A stretch of 64,000 nt of DNA. It comes from Clostridiaceae bacterium 14S0207. GTDB lineage: Bacteria; Bacillota; Clostridia; Clostridiales; Clostridiaceae. Of this stretch, positions 26,917 to 35,700 are shown one piece after another. The stretch is from the NCBI GenBank assembly GCA_003288255.1, contig CP026600.1:1116001-1180000 (forward strand), read 5' to 3'. Position 1 is the stretch's first letter. Each line of letters opens with the position of its first letter. A model generated the notes under the pieces. That model was not told where the DNA came from, ran no database searches, and saw only the letters and a list, made by a program, of their open reading frames with translations. The position numbers and the translations under genes are program-made.

Positions 26917-28425
26917 GTGTTAACAGATCAATTTGTGTTTTCTTCTTCTAAAAATAAAGAAGAATGTAGTAAAAGTAATGTTTTAAAGTTTATACAGAAA
27001 AGCAATAAAGACATAAATGAAACAGTGTTGGACTTAGAATTTATAAAAAAGTTTCCCTTGGAGTTTTTAGTCAAAAATGAATTCGTACCTATAAAAGAAA
27101 TAAATAATAAAATATATGTGCAAAGTTATAAGAAGTTACCAAGGGATTTTAAAAAGGTGTTTAAAAAGAAACATAATAAAAAAATTATAGAAAAAATTAT
27201 TACGTACAGTGAATATTGTGAGAAAATTACAAAAATAAAAGAAGCTATAGAAATAGAAGAAAATGATTATACAAAGGATTTTAAAAATAAAAAAGGAAAT
27301 GAAATTCTAAAGAAAATCATAGAAGAGGGGATTGAAAATAAAGTTAGTGATATTCATTTTGAACCTAAGGAGAAAAAATGTAAGATTAGATTTAGAATTA
27401 ATGGAATACTAAAAGAATACGCAAACTTATCTAATAAAACTTATTTAGAATTACTATCTATTGTAAAAATAAAGTCTAACATGGACATATCTTTAAAAAT
27501 GATTCCTCAAGATGGAAGTATAGTTTATAAATTTCAAGACAAAATTTATAATTGTAGAACTTCAACTATCCCTAGTATTTATGGTGAAAAATTAGTTATT
27601 AGAATATTAAATCCCAATAAAAATATTAATTTAGAATGTTTAGGATTTAAGGATGAAACTTATAAATTAAAGAAAGTTATATATAAAAACAAAGGAATTT
27701 TTCTGATTTCAGGGCCTACAGGTAGTGGAAAAAGTACTACATTAAAAGGAATAATTAATTGTATGAATAAAAAGGAAAGGAACATAATTACTATAGAAGA
27801 TCCGGTGGAATATAAGTTGAAAGATGTAACACAAGTTAGCTTAAATAGAAAAGCTGGATTAGGATTCAAAGAAGCTTTAAGAAGCACATTAAGACAAGAC
27901 CCAGATGTAATAATGATAGGAGAGATTAGGGATGAGGATACAGCAAAAATCGCATTAAGATCAGCTATTACAGGACACTTAGTTTTATCTACAGTTCATA
28001 CTTATGATTCTACCAGTGTTATTACTAGGCTTTTGGACATGAATATACCTTCCTATATTTTACTAGATGGTCTTTCTACTGTAGTATCCCAAAGATTATT
28101 ACGAACAATTTGTCCTCATTGTAAAGAGGAATATACATTAAGTCAAGATACTTATAATGAATTAGGTGTAAAAAAAGGAGCTATTTTATATAAAGCTAAA
28201 GGATGTAAACATTGTAATTATACAGGATATATAGGAAGACAAGTAATTTATGAGATTTTAGAATTAAAGGATAAACATAAAAATTATATAAGTAGACATA
28301 AGGATTTAACTGGTTTTAGAAATTTTTGTATAGAAAATGGTTTGATAACATTAGATGAAAAGTGCCTAAAAATGCTTAAATCAGGGGATACCTCTTTAGA
28401 AGAAGTATATAAAGCTATATTGTAA
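26917..28425 (+). CDS. Type IV pilus / type II secretion assembly ATPase (PilB/GspE/ComGA)
   Basis: About 502 residues. A short N-terminal domain precedes the hexameric ATPase core: DIHFEP, Walker A GPTGSGKST near residues 266-274, the Asp box ITIEDPVEY, Walker B RQDPDVIMIGEIRD near 326-339, the His box TGHLVLSTVHT, and a zinc-binding tetracysteine (CPHCKEE and CKHCNYTGY) near the end. It powers assembly of pilin-like subunits from the cytoplasmic side. GTG 26917 fits the GGGAG best, though the frame is open to 26839. First gene of a six-gene operon. Confidence 0.93.
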   Translation: MLTDQFVFSSSKNKEECSKSNVLKFIQKSNKDINETVLDLEFIKKFPLEFLVKNEFVPIKEINNKIYVQSYKKLPRDFKKVFKKKHNKKIIEKIITYSEYCEKITKIKEAIEIEENDYTKDFKNKKGNEILKKIIEEGIENKVSDIHFEPKEKKCKIRFRINGILKEYANLSNKTYLELLSIVKIKSNMDISLKMIPQDGSIVYKFQDKIYNCRTSTIPSIYGEKLVIRILNPNKNINLECLGFKDETYKLKKVIYKNKGIFLISGPTGSGKSTTLKGIINCMNKKERNIITIEDPVEYKLKDVTQVSLNRKAGLGFKEALRSTLRQDPDVIMIGEIRDEDTAKIALRSAITGHLVLSTVHTYDSTSVITRLLDMNIPSYILLDGLSTVVSQRLLRTICPHCKEEYTLSQDTYNELGVKKGAILYKAKGCKHCNYTGYIGRQVIYEILELKDKHKNYISRHKDLTGFRNFCIENGLITLDEKCLKMLKSGDTSLEEVYKAIL

Positions 28426-28430
28426 AAAAT

Positions 28431-29456
28431 ATGAGTAAATATAGAAATTTAATTTTTTTAAATAGAAACTTATATTTTTATTTGAAGTCTGGTTATAGTA
28501 TAGAAAAGGCACTTTTAATGTTAATTGATCAAAGAAAGAGAAAAAGTAAAATAAATAAAATCTTAAATAATATTTTAAAAGCATTATATAGTGGAAAAAG
28601 TATTTATGATAGTTTTAAAAATGTAAATAAATTTGAAGATTATATGTTATATCTTATAAAAATTGGAGAAGAAAGTGGTACGTTAGCGGAGAGTTTTAAA
28701 AAAATTTATGAGTATTATGAAGAAAAAGAAAAACAAGAAAAAAAGATAATTGAATTAATTTCTTATCCTATGTTAGTACTTTTTTTCTCAATGGTACTGT
28801 TTTATATATTAATAATGTATTTCGTACCTTTAATTTATGGCGTTCTACAAGAGGTTGAAGGAAGTAAATTAAATGGCTTAAAACACTTATTAAATATTAA
28901 TTTGTTTTTAAGGCAATATGGAATTTATATTTTTAGTATATTAATTGCTTTAGTTATAGGAATTATCTTCTGTATGTATAAGAAAAATATAATTTTTTAT
29001 TTTATATTAAATAAAGCTTTTATAATTAAGCAGTTATATTTAAAAAGGTTTTCTATAAATTTTTTTTACAGTCTTAGTTTATTGATTAAAAGTGGTTTTA
29101 ATTTAATAAATGCTTTAGATATTATTTATGAAATAGAGAAAGATCCCTTTATAAAAGAGAAATTAAAAATATGTATTTTAAATTTAAAAGGTGGAAAAAG
29201 TTTATCTCATGCTTTAAAGCAAATGAGTATTTTTAATTATTATAATTTGAACTTAGTAACTGTAGGAGAAGACACGGGATTTCTTGAAGAAAATTTTCAA
29301 CATATATACTTTTTTGAAAAACAAAAGTTTAATGATGGATGCAATAAGTTTTTAAAAGTTTTACAACCAACTATTATAGTTTTATTAGGTATAGTGGTGT
29401 TTAATGTGATATACAGTGGAATAGTTCCTATTATAGATTCTATAGGAGGAATTTAA
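28431..29456 (+). CDS. Type IV pilus / type II secretion inner-membrane platform protein (PilC/GspF/ComGB)
   Basis: A 341-residue protein with the duplicated GspF domain: cytoplasmic helical bundle, transmembrane helix at about residues 115-140, a second membrane segment near 160-185, a second bundle starting at FFYSLSLLIKSG, and a C-terminal helix (PTIIVLLGIVVFNVIYSGIVPI). GEESGTLAE and GEDTGFLEE are the repeated signature of the two halves. It starts 5 nt after the ATPase gene and connects the ATPase to the pilin assembly. Confidence 0.92.
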   Translation: MSKYRNLIFLNRNLYFYLKSGYSIEKALLMLIDQRKRKSKINKILNNILKALYSGKSIYDSFKNVNKFEDYMLYLIKIGEESGTLAESFKKIYEYYEEKEKQEKKIIELISYPMLVLFFSMVLFYILIMYFVPLIYGVLQEVEGSKLNGLKHLLNINLFLRQYGIYIFSILIALVIGIIFCMYKKNIIFYFILNKAFIIKQLYLKRFSINFFYSLSLLIKSGFNLINALDIIYEIEKDPFIKEKLKICILNLKGGKSLSHALKQMSIFNYYNLNLVTVGEDTGFLEENFQHIYFFEKQKFNDGCNKFLKVLQPTIIVLLGIVVFNVIYSGIVPIIDSIGGI

Positions 29457-29457
29457 T

Positions 29458-29907
29458 ATGAAAGAAAAACAAAAAGGATTTACTTTAATAGAGCTACTTG
29501 TTGTTATTTCTATTATAAGTGTATTTGGGTCCATATTTTTTATGGCATATAAAAGGGTGGAATATAATAAAACACAAAAAGAACTAAATTTTTATGCTAA
29601 TTGTTCCTTGGATTTTATTAATAATGCTATAGAAATTTGTAGATCTCAAAATAAAAAAGGAAGAATTATATACAATTTTAATAAAAATGTGTTGGAATTG
29701 TATATGAATGAGGGTAAATACAAGGATAGTTTAAGGTTTCCTAAGAATATTAAATTAATTTGTGGTTTTCCTACAAGAGAAAGGATTAATATAAATAATT
29801 TAGGATTAATAACTGAAGGTGGTACTATAACTTTTAAAAATCACAATGGAGAGAAAGGAGAAGTAGTTATTAGTGTCTATACAAATAAGAGGAAAATCAA
29901 AAAATAA
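29458..29907 (+). CDS. Type IV pilin-like protein (prepilin N-methylation motif)
   Basis: A 149-residue prepilin with a short basic leader, cleavage expected after Gly7 (QKG|FTLIELLVV), Glu at position +5 and a hydrophobic helix of about 20 residues. The globular part is short and has two cysteines. It resembles minor pseudopilins (GspH or ComG types) more than a major pilin, which usually is more abundant and separately transcribed. Start is one base after the platform gene stop. Confidence 0.88.
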   Translation: MKEKQKGFTLIELLVVISIISVFGSIFFMAYKRVEYNKTQKELNFYANCSLDFINNAIEICRSQNKKGRIIYNFNKNVLELYMNEGKYKDSLRFPKNIKLICGFPTRERININNLGLITEGGTITFKNHNGEKGEVVISVYTNKRKIKK

Positions 29908-30424
29908 AGGTTTTACTCTAATAGAGGTTTTAGTTAGTATTTCAGTTTTTTGTATATTGTGTTTCGCTGTTTTAAATTTAAACATTTCTAATATAAAAAT
30001 AAGAGAAAAGAGTAATGGGTTTAAAGAGGCAAATAAGTTTTTCGAAGAAATACATGGTCTTAGTCTTTATGAATGTGAATATGATGAATTTTTAAAATTT
30101 ATAAATAAAGAAGAGTATAATGATAAAAAAAAGTGGTTTTATATTAATAAGGAAGAATTGAATATAGAAAATATTTTTAATAAGAAATTACAAGTTTTAA
30201 GTGAAGATTTTAAAGGAAGTTATCCTTATATTAAGGTTAAATTTGAAAAGGAAAATAAACTTAGTGAGGCACAATGCATTAAGATATATTGTACTTATTA
30301 TTATAGGCAGAATAAAAAAATAGATTATGAATTTTTAAGAGGTAAATTAAATGAAAAAAGGATTTACACTTATAGAAGTGTTGATTTCTGCAACCTTGGT
30401 TTTGTTAAGTATAACAATGGTTAA
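29873..30424 (+). CDS. Type IV pilin-like protein, second
   Basis: A 183-residue prepilin; leader ends at NKG with the FTLIEVLVSIS helix following. It overlaps the upstream gene by 35 bp in another frame and starts from GTG, with AGGAG about 13 nt before. The globular domain (residues 40-183) is lysine- and glutamate-rich and not recognised. A PilV/GspI-like minor pilin is a plausible role. Confidence 0.85.
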   Translation: MSIQIRGKSKNKGFTLIEVLVSISVFCILCFAVLNLNISNIKIREKSNGFKEANKFFEEIHGLSLYECEYDEFLKFINKEEYNDKKKWFYINKEELNIENIFNKKLQVLSEDFKGSYPYIKVKFEKENKLSEAQCIKIYCTYYYRQNKKIDYEFLRGKLNEKRIYTYRSVDFCNLGFVKYNNG

Positions 30425-30782
30425 TAGTTTATTTATAAAACAAATTAAGGGGTATAATAAATATTTAATAAGACATAATCAAGAAAGAAGAGTAGATGAA
30501 GGAATAAATTTTATACAAATGGAATTAAGAAGATCAGAGGGGAAGATAAAGGTAAAGAATGATACTATAAATATGGACTGTTCAAACCAAAAGAAGAAAA
30601 CTATTAAAAAATACAAAAGTAAATTAGTTATATATACGGGGTATACTTATAAGCAAGGTTCTACATATAATGTTTTGATTGATGATATAAAAGATTTTCA
30701 TGTAGGGATAAAAAATGGAATATGTTATTTAAATGTTGTTATGAAAGGAAATAAAGAATATAAAAAATGTATAATAATTTAA
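30351..30782 (+). CDS. Type IV pilin-like protein, third
   Basis: A 143-residue prepilin with the shortest leader, MKKG|FTLIEVLISATLV, overlapping the previous gene by 74 bp. The hydrophobic helix and size fit a PilW/GspJ-like minor pseudopilin (prepilin-type cleavage protein). It uses AAGAGG as ribosome binding site within the upstream gene. Confidence 0.87.
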   Translation: MKKGFTLIEVLISATLVLLSITMVNSLFIKQIKGYNKYLIRHNQERRVDEGINFIQMELRRSEGKIKVKNDTINMDCSNQKKKTIKKYKSKLVIYTGYTYKQGSTYNVLIDDIKDFHVGIKNGICYLNVVMKGNKEYKKCIII

Positions 30783-31231
30783 GAAGTAGAAATCAAAGGG
30801 GGGGTATACTTATATATACAATGATAATTTGTGCCTTTGTTTTACTTTTGGGACTATATGAGAATACTCTAAAGTTAAGTGACGTTAAGTATTATGTGGA
30901 AAGACATAGGATTCTAAAAGAATATAGTGCTATAGAAGATAAAAAAGAAAAGATGTTTTCTAAATTATATGGGTATTTAAAAAGGAATTTAGAAAATAAA
31001 GACTTAAAAGATAGAAATAAAGAGGATGTATTAAAAGAAATATTAAAAGATAATTACAAAACTTTTAGTATTTCAGAGGATAAGTTTAGTTTAAGATTAA
31101 ATGAAAAAGGGGAAATTATCTTTGTATATCCATATGAAAAAAGAGCTTATAAAGAGATAAGTTACTGTATAAAATTAGAGGATAATAAGCTATTCTTAAT
31201 AGAAATGAATAGTAAAGTAATAAATGGATAG
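30767..31231 (+). CDS. Putative pilus accessory protein (PilX/GspK/ComGG-like), no FTLIE motif
   Basis: A 154-residue protein whose N-terminal hydrophobic segment (GGILIYTMIICAFVLLLGLYE) follows a basic leader ending in QRGG. It looks like a prepilin helix but lacks the FTLIE sequence. Its +5 residue is not an obvious glutamate, which is the situation in GspK-like or ComGG-like tip pseudopilins. It overlaps the previous gene by 16 bp, and is the last gene of the operon. Confidence 0.7.
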   Translation: MYNNLRSRNQRGGILIYTMIICAFVLLLGLYENTLKLSDVKYYVERHRILKEYSAIEDKKEKMFSKLYGYLKRNLENKDLKDRNKEDVLKEILKDNYKTFSISEDKFSLRLNEKGEIIFVYPYEKRAYKEISYCIKLEDNKLFLIEMNSKVING

Positions 31232-31362
31232 TATATTATATGTAAGGAATATTTTAAAAGGAATATTTGCAAATATAAATATATTTTGATAAAATATATT
31301 TGGCTACATATAGAGAAATTCGAATAAAGAGGATAATTTTTAAAAAATAAAGAATAAATTGT

Positions 31363-31391
31363 TTGTATTTATGAGACATATGTAGTAAAAT
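31363..31391 (+). promoter_or_regulatory. Candidate sigma-A promoter of efp
   Basis: TTGTAT (31363-31368) and TAAAAT (31386-31391) lie 17 nt apart, about 65 nt before the efp start. An A/T-only hairpin at 31277-31301 lies just upstream, after the pilus operon. Confidence 0.5.
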
Positions 31392-31457
31392 TTAAAATGT
31401 AATTTTTAAACATAATAATGTGGATAAAAAGAATAAAGCATTTTGGAGGTATATTTA

Positions 31458-32015
31458 ATGATATCAGCAGGAGATTTAAGAAAAGGAACTACTTTTGAAG
31501 AGGATGGACAAGTTTTTACAGTAGTAGATTTCCTTCATGTAAAACCAGGTAAGGGAGCTGCTTTCGTAAGAACTAAGCTTAAAAATGTTATTACAGGAAG
31601 TGTAATTGAAAAAACATACAATCCAACTGCTAAACTTCAAGAAGCTGTAGTTGAAAGAAAAGAAATGCAATACTTATATAATGATGGTTCATTATACTAC
31701 TTCATGGATCAAGAAACTTACGAGCAAATTCCTCTAAACTATGATAGTGTTGAAAATGCAATTAAGTTCTTAAAAGAAAACATGTTTGCAGTAATCAAAT
31801 TCTTCAAAGGTGAAGCTTTCTCAGTTGAAGCACCAAACTTTGTTGAATTATTAATCACTGAGTGTGAGCCAGGATTAAAAGGAAATACAGCAACAAACGT
31901 TATGAAGCCAGCTACAGTTGAAACAGGAGCAATCGTTCCAGTACCTTTATTCGTTAATGAAGGTGATACAATAAGAATCGATACTAGAAGTGGCGAATAT
32001 ATGGAAAGAATTTAA
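31458..32015 (+). CDS. efp: Translation elongation factor P
   Basis: A 185-residue EF-P with three beta-barrel domains. It relieves ribosome stalling at polyproline. The tip loop [11 protein letters not shown] carries Lys32, the usual modification site. The closing segment [17 protein letters not shown] is typical. ATG 31458 with GGAGG upstream gives [10 protein letters not shown]; the longer frame back to 31443 has no support. It uses more C-ending codons than its neighbours, as expected for a highly expressed gene. Confidence 0.97.
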   Translation: MISAGDLRKGTTFEEDGQVFTVVDFLHVKPGKGAAFVRTKLKNVITGSVIEKTYNPTAKLQEAVVERKEMQYLYNDGSLYYFMDQETYEQIPLNYDSVENAIKFLKENMFAVIKFFKGEAFSVEAPNFVELLITECEPGLKGNTATNVMKPATVETGAIVPVPLFVNEGDTIRIDTRSGEYMERI

Positions 32016-32042
32016 TTAAACGAGGTAAAACGTTTAACTTAT

Positions 32043-32074
32043 AAAAAGTGTGAAAATATTTCACACTTTTTTTG
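32043..32074 (+). terminator. Intrinsic terminator after efp
   Basis: A perfect 13-bp stem (32043-32055 and 32059-32071) with a 3-nt loop is followed by more T residues. Confidence 0.88.
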
Positions 32075-32230
32075 TATACAATAAGTTTGGTGATCTAATT
32101 AGTAATAGCATTAAATAAGTAGTAATATAATCAACTATATAATATACATAAGTTTAATTAAATGAATAAAGTGATTCATAAAAAACAATTTAAAGAATTA
32201 TAGATATTTATTTTATAAGGAGTTTTAAAA

Positions 32231-32270
32231 AATTATAAATAAAAAATATTTATAATTCTTTTTGATTTTT
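32231..32270 (+). terminator. Second terminator-like hairpin before spoIIIAA
   Basis: An 11-bp A/T-only stem (32231-32241/32247-32257) with a 5-nt loop is followed by CTTTTTGATTTTTT. It lies within the 326-bp gap between efp and spoIIIAA, about 160 nt after the efp terminator. The rest of the gap is A/T-rich with no gene. I could not identify a sigma-E promoter for spoIIIAA with confidence. Confidence 0.5.
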
Positions 32271-32341
32271 TGTAATAAAAACCTCACTTTGTAAATATTA
32301 ATTTTAGTAATAAGAAAATTTTTTACGGAAAGGAGAAAAAA

Positions 32342-33259
32342 ATGAGTGGCATAAGAGATATATTAAATATTTTACCTCAAATTATAAAAAAAGAATTAGA
32401 CAAGGATTCAGAATTGCCATCTATACAAGAGATAAGAATGAAAATAGGGAAAACCTTAATTTATATAAAAGATTTGAAGGAAACAGTTTCTAGCTATGTA
32501 GTAAAAAAAGAAGATCTTGCATATGTAATTCAAAAGATAAGTAATTATTCTATATATGCCTTTGAAGAGGAATTAAAACAGGGATATATTACAGTGCAAG
32601 GAGGACATAGAGTTGGAATATGTGGAGCATGTGTAGTAGAAGAAAATAAAATCAAGACAATTAAGGACATAGGTTCCATAAATATTAGAATTTCAAAAGA
32701 TATTGAGGGATGTTCTAGAAGTATTTTGAAGTATATAGTGAGCAAGGAGAAATTATATAATACTATAATAATTTCTCCTCCTAAGTGTGGTAAAACAACC
32801 TTAATTAGAGATATAGGAAGAAATATATCAAATGGCATTAAGGAACAACAGGTTAGAGGAAGAAACGTTTGTATTATAGATGAAAGAAGTGAAATTGCAG
32901 CCTGCTATAAAGGGGTTCCTCAAATGAATGTTGGACTTAGAACAGATGTATTAGATAATTGTCCTAAAAGTTATGGAATCATGATGGCTATAAGAAGTAT
33001 GGCACCAGAAGTTGTAATATGTGACGAAATAGGAACCTATGAAGATATGAAGAATATAGTTATGGCTTTAAACTGTGGTGTTGGAATTATAGCTACTATC
33101 CATGGAAATGACATTGAAGATTTATTTAAACGTCCAGTATTTAAAGAAGTAGTTGAAAATAAGGTATTCCAAAGAGCTATTGTTTTAAATAATGAAATTT
33201 CCGTTGGCAATGTTAGATATATATATGATTTTATAAATAAAAATTATATAAAGGTTTAA
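32342..33259 (+). CDS. spoIIIAA: Stage III sporulation protein AA (secretion-like ATPase)
   Basis: A 305-residue AAA ATPase related to GspE/PilT-type ATPases. Walker A SPPKCGKT is at residues 145-152, followed by VCIIDERSEIA and Walker B PEVVICDEIG. It is mother-cell cytoplasmic and thought to energise the SpoIIIA-SpoIIQ channel that maintains forespore sigma-G activity after engulfment. It starts an eight-gene operon (AA-AH), all tightly packed, transcribed from sigma-E in related organisms. Confidence 0.96.
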   Translation: MSGIRDILNILPQIIKKELDKDSELPSIQEIRMKIGKTLIYIKDLKETVSSYVVKKEDLAYVIQKISNYSIYAFEEELKQGYITVQGGHRVGICGACVVEENKIKTIKDIGSINIRISKDIEGCSRSILKYIVSKEKLYNTIIISPPKCGKTTLIRDIGRNISNGIKEQQVRGRNVCIIDERSEIAACYKGVPQMNVGLRTDVLDNCPKSYGIMMAIRSMAPEVVICDEIGTYEDMKNIVMALNCGVGIIATIHGNDIEDLFKRPVFKEVVENKVFQRAIVLNNEISVGNVRYIYDFINKNYIKV

Positions 33260-33260
33260 T

Positions 33261-33779
33261 ATGATTAAGTTCATAGGATGTGTAATGATAATTAGTGGGT
33301 TTGGTGCTATTGGGTTTAAATATGCAAAAATGCTTTCAAATAGGGTTAAGGAACTTAAAAGTCTTGAAAAGGCGGTAATGATTTTAGAAAGTGAAATAAC
33401 ATATATATATACACCTGTACCAGAAGCATTTACTAAAATAGGGGAAAAAGTAGAGGGAATAGTTGGAGAAATTTTCTTGAATGCAGCAAAGTTTCTTAGT
33501 GATAATACCTGTGAAGAAGTATATGAATCTATAAAAATTTCTGCTGATGACTGTAAAAATAATACTTATTTAGAAGAAAAAGATTTAGAAATTTTATATG
33601 ATTTATCCAAAGTATTGGGACAATGGGATATAGAATCTCATAAAAGCATTTTTAAACTTACTAAAAAGAATCTAGATAGTCAAATAGTAGAAGCCACTGA
33701 GAAAGAAAACAAACAAGGAAAGATGTTTAAAGCATTGGGAATTTCTTTTGGAATATGTATTTGTATTTTACTTTTATAA
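33261..33779 (+). CDS. spoIIIAB: Stage III sporulation protein AB
   Basis: A 172-residue protein with hydrophobic helices at both ends (CVMIISGFGAIGFKYA and SFGICICILLL) and a soluble helical middle; resembles GspF/PilC-type domains. It begins one base after spoIIIAA, indicating coupled translation, and probably interacts with the SpoIIIAA ATPase at the mother-cell membrane. Confidence 0.94.
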   Translation: MIKFIGCVMIISGFGAIGFKYAKMLSNRVKELKSLEKAVMILESEITYIYTPVPEAFTKIGEKVEGIVGEIFLNAAKFLSDNTCEEVYESIKISADDCKNNTYLEEKDLEILYDLSKVLGQWDIESHKSIFKLTKKNLDSQIVEATEKENKQGKMFKALGISFGICICILLL

Positions 33780-33856
33780 ATTAAACATAAAGTCAGGAGT
33801 TTTTATATATTTATTATTTAGAACATATTTTTTAGATAATAAAAGGAGGTACTTAT

Positions 33857-34054
33857 ATGCTAGACGTAAGTCTAATTATGAAAATAGCTGGCGTAGGTAT
33901 TTTAGTAGTAGTAATTGATAAAGTATTAAAAAGTGCAGGCAAGGATGATTATGCTGTTATTACAAATTTAGCTGGCATAATTATAATACTTCTAATGGTT
34001 GTTAATCTTATAAATAAATTATTTGATACAGTAAAAACTTTATTTACTATTTAA
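33857..34054 (+). CDS. spoIIIAC: Stage III sporulation protein AC
   Basis: A 65-residue protein with two membrane helices, starting MLDVSLIMKIAGVGILVVVIDKVL and containing SAGKDDYAV. Size and motif match SpoIIIAC. A strong AAAGGAGG ribosome binding site precedes it, after a 77-nt gap from spoIIIAB. Confidence 0.95.
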   Translation: MLDVSLIMKIAGVGILVVVIDKVLKSAGKDDYAVITNLAGIIIILLMVVNLINKLFDTVKTLFTI

Positions 34055-34065
34055 AAGAGGGTATT

Positions 34066-34452
34066 ATGGAGATTTTAAAAGTTGTAGGTTTTGCCTTAAC
34101 AGCACTTTTTATTGTTATTATTTTTCAGACAAAAAATAGGAATGACATAGCAGTGCCAATAAGTTTAGCAGCTGGAATACTTATTTTTATATTTATTATT
34201 CCAAAGCTAACAGTAATAATAAATTTTTTACAGGTTTTAAGTAATAAAGCCAATATAGATGTATCTTACTTAAATTTAGTTTTTAAGATTTTAGGTATTG
34301 CGTATCTTGCATCTTTTTGTTCTGAAATATGTAAAGATGCAGGGGCTGGAAGTATAGGAAGTAAAGTTGAGTTTGCAGGTAAGATTTTAATTTTAACCTT
34401 AAGTATTCCTATATTAATGGCTGTTCTTGACTCTATATTAAAAATTTTATAG
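34066..34452 (+). CDS. spoIIIAD: Stage III sporulation protein AD
   Basis: A 128-residue protein with about four transmembrane helices and the conserved AYLASFCSEICKDAGAGSIGSKVEFAGK-type segment (visible from about residue 84). It is a membrane component of the SpoIIIA channel and related in sequence to SpoIIIAC. It starts 11 nt after spoIIIAC. Confidence 0.95.
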   Translation: MEILKVVGFALTALFIVIIFQTKNRNDIAVPISLAAGILIFIFIIPKLTVIINFLQVLSNKANIDVSYLNLVFKILGIAYLASFCSEICKDAGAGSIGSKVEFAGKILILTLSIPILMAVLDSILKIL

Positions 34453-34464
34453 AGGGGTAAAAAT

Positions 34465-35673
34465 ATGAAAAACATAGAGAAAATAAAGAAGGTAATTTTA
34501 ATAGTTTTTTTTAGTATTATAATTTTTATGCCACAAGGAATAGCTAAGGCTGAGAATTATGATATGCAGGTTAATAATATAGCAAAAGAACAAACTAAAA
34601 AAGAATATACAAAGGAATATAAAGAGGTAGATGACCTATATGAGTACATTAGAAATCTTAAAAGTGATTATGAGATATTAAGAGACATAGAGCCAAAGGA
34701 ATTTGTAGATAACTTTGTTAAAGGTGGAGATTCTAAGTTCAAAAAACAAGATGTTTTGAAATGGGCAAAAAAATATATATTCAAAGAGATTGGCTCCACT
34801 ATGAAGCTTATGAGTGTTTTGATAATAATAGCTTTAATTTGTTCACTTTTAAAACAGTTAGAAGATGCATTTTCAAATAATAATATTTCTAGTATAGCTT
34901 ATTTCACCTGCTTTGCAACTATGGTTATAGTCATAGCTAAGAGTTTTTATGTAGGTATAGATTTAGCACGAAGTTCTATTGAGGGAATATCTAATTTTAT
35001 GTATGCAATTATTCCTGTGATTATGATGTTACTAGGAGGACTTGGAAATGCTAGTCAAGTAATGTTTATGGATCCAATTATTATAGCTTCTATAAATATA
35101 GGAGGCACTATAATTTCTAAAATAGTTTTACCACTTATTATACTTAGTTTTGTTTTAAACTTTGTAAACAATTTATCTAAAGATTATAAAGTTAATAATT
35201 TAAGTTCTTTAATAAAAAATTCTGTTATGTGGTTACAAGGTGGAGTTTTGACTATTTTTGTAACGTTACTAACTATTAGAAGCATGACAGCAAGTACTAT
35301 GGATGAAATTACAGTTAAAACAGCTAAGTTTGCAGTGGATACTTTTGTTCCTATTGTAGGAAGTTCACTATCTGATGCAATTTCGACAGTGGCTGGTTAT
35401 GGTATTTTACTTAAAAATGGCGTAGGTACTTTAGGAATGGTAATTCTAATATTAATAATGATAGCTCCAATAGTAAAACTGTTTTGTATGGCAGCTTTAT
35501 ATAAAATCACAGGAGCAATTGTACAACCTATTAGTGATGAAAAATTAGTGAATTGTATTAATTCTACTGGAAACTGCTTAATTTTAGTTATGGCAAGTTT
35601 AATTTGTATTACTGTTATGAACTTTATAATGATTGCCATATTAACAGCTACAGGAAAGGGCATTATAGCTTAA
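34465..35673 (+). CDS. spoIIIAE: Stage III sporulation protein AE
   Basis: A 402-residue protein with an N-terminal signal-like segment (VILIVFFSIIIFMPQGIAKA), a soluble region to about residue 110 and seven or more transmembrane helices. Conserved features include SSIAYFTCFATMVIV and TVKTAKFAVDTFVPIVGSSLSDA. It is the large polytopic part of the channel. It follows spoIIIAD closely. Confidence 0.95.
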   Translation: MKNIEKIKKVILIVFFSIIIFMPQGIAKAENYDMQVNNIAKEQTKKEYTKEYKEVDDLYEYIRNLKSDYEILRDIEPKEFVDNFVKGGDSKFKKQDVLKWAKKYIFKEIGSTMKLMSVLIIIALICSLLKQLEDAFSNNNISSIAYFTCFATMVIVIAKSFYVGIDLARSSIEGISNFMYAIIPVIMMLLGGLGNASQVMFMDPIIIASINIGGTIISKIVLPLIILSFVLNFVNNLSKDYKVNNLSSLIKNSVMWLQGGVLTIFVTLLTIRSMTASTMDEITVKTAKFAVDTFVPIVGSSLSDAISTVAGYGILLKNGVGTLGMVILILIMIAPIVKLFCMAALYKITGAIVQPISDEKLVNCINSTGNCLILVMASLICITVMNFIMIAILTATGKGIIA

Positions 35674-35700
35674 GGGAGTCCAGGAAGAAGAGGTGAGAAA

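Noticed and set aside
29873-30782. Overlapping pilin frames as signs of frameshift
   Set aside because: Each frame has its own start, prepilin motif and natural stop; extensive overlap is normal in compact pseudopilin operons.
31277-31301. 11-bp inverted repeat with 3-nt loop after the pilus operon as terminator
   Set aside because: A/T-only stem followed by GGCTACATA with no T-run, so termination is not supported.
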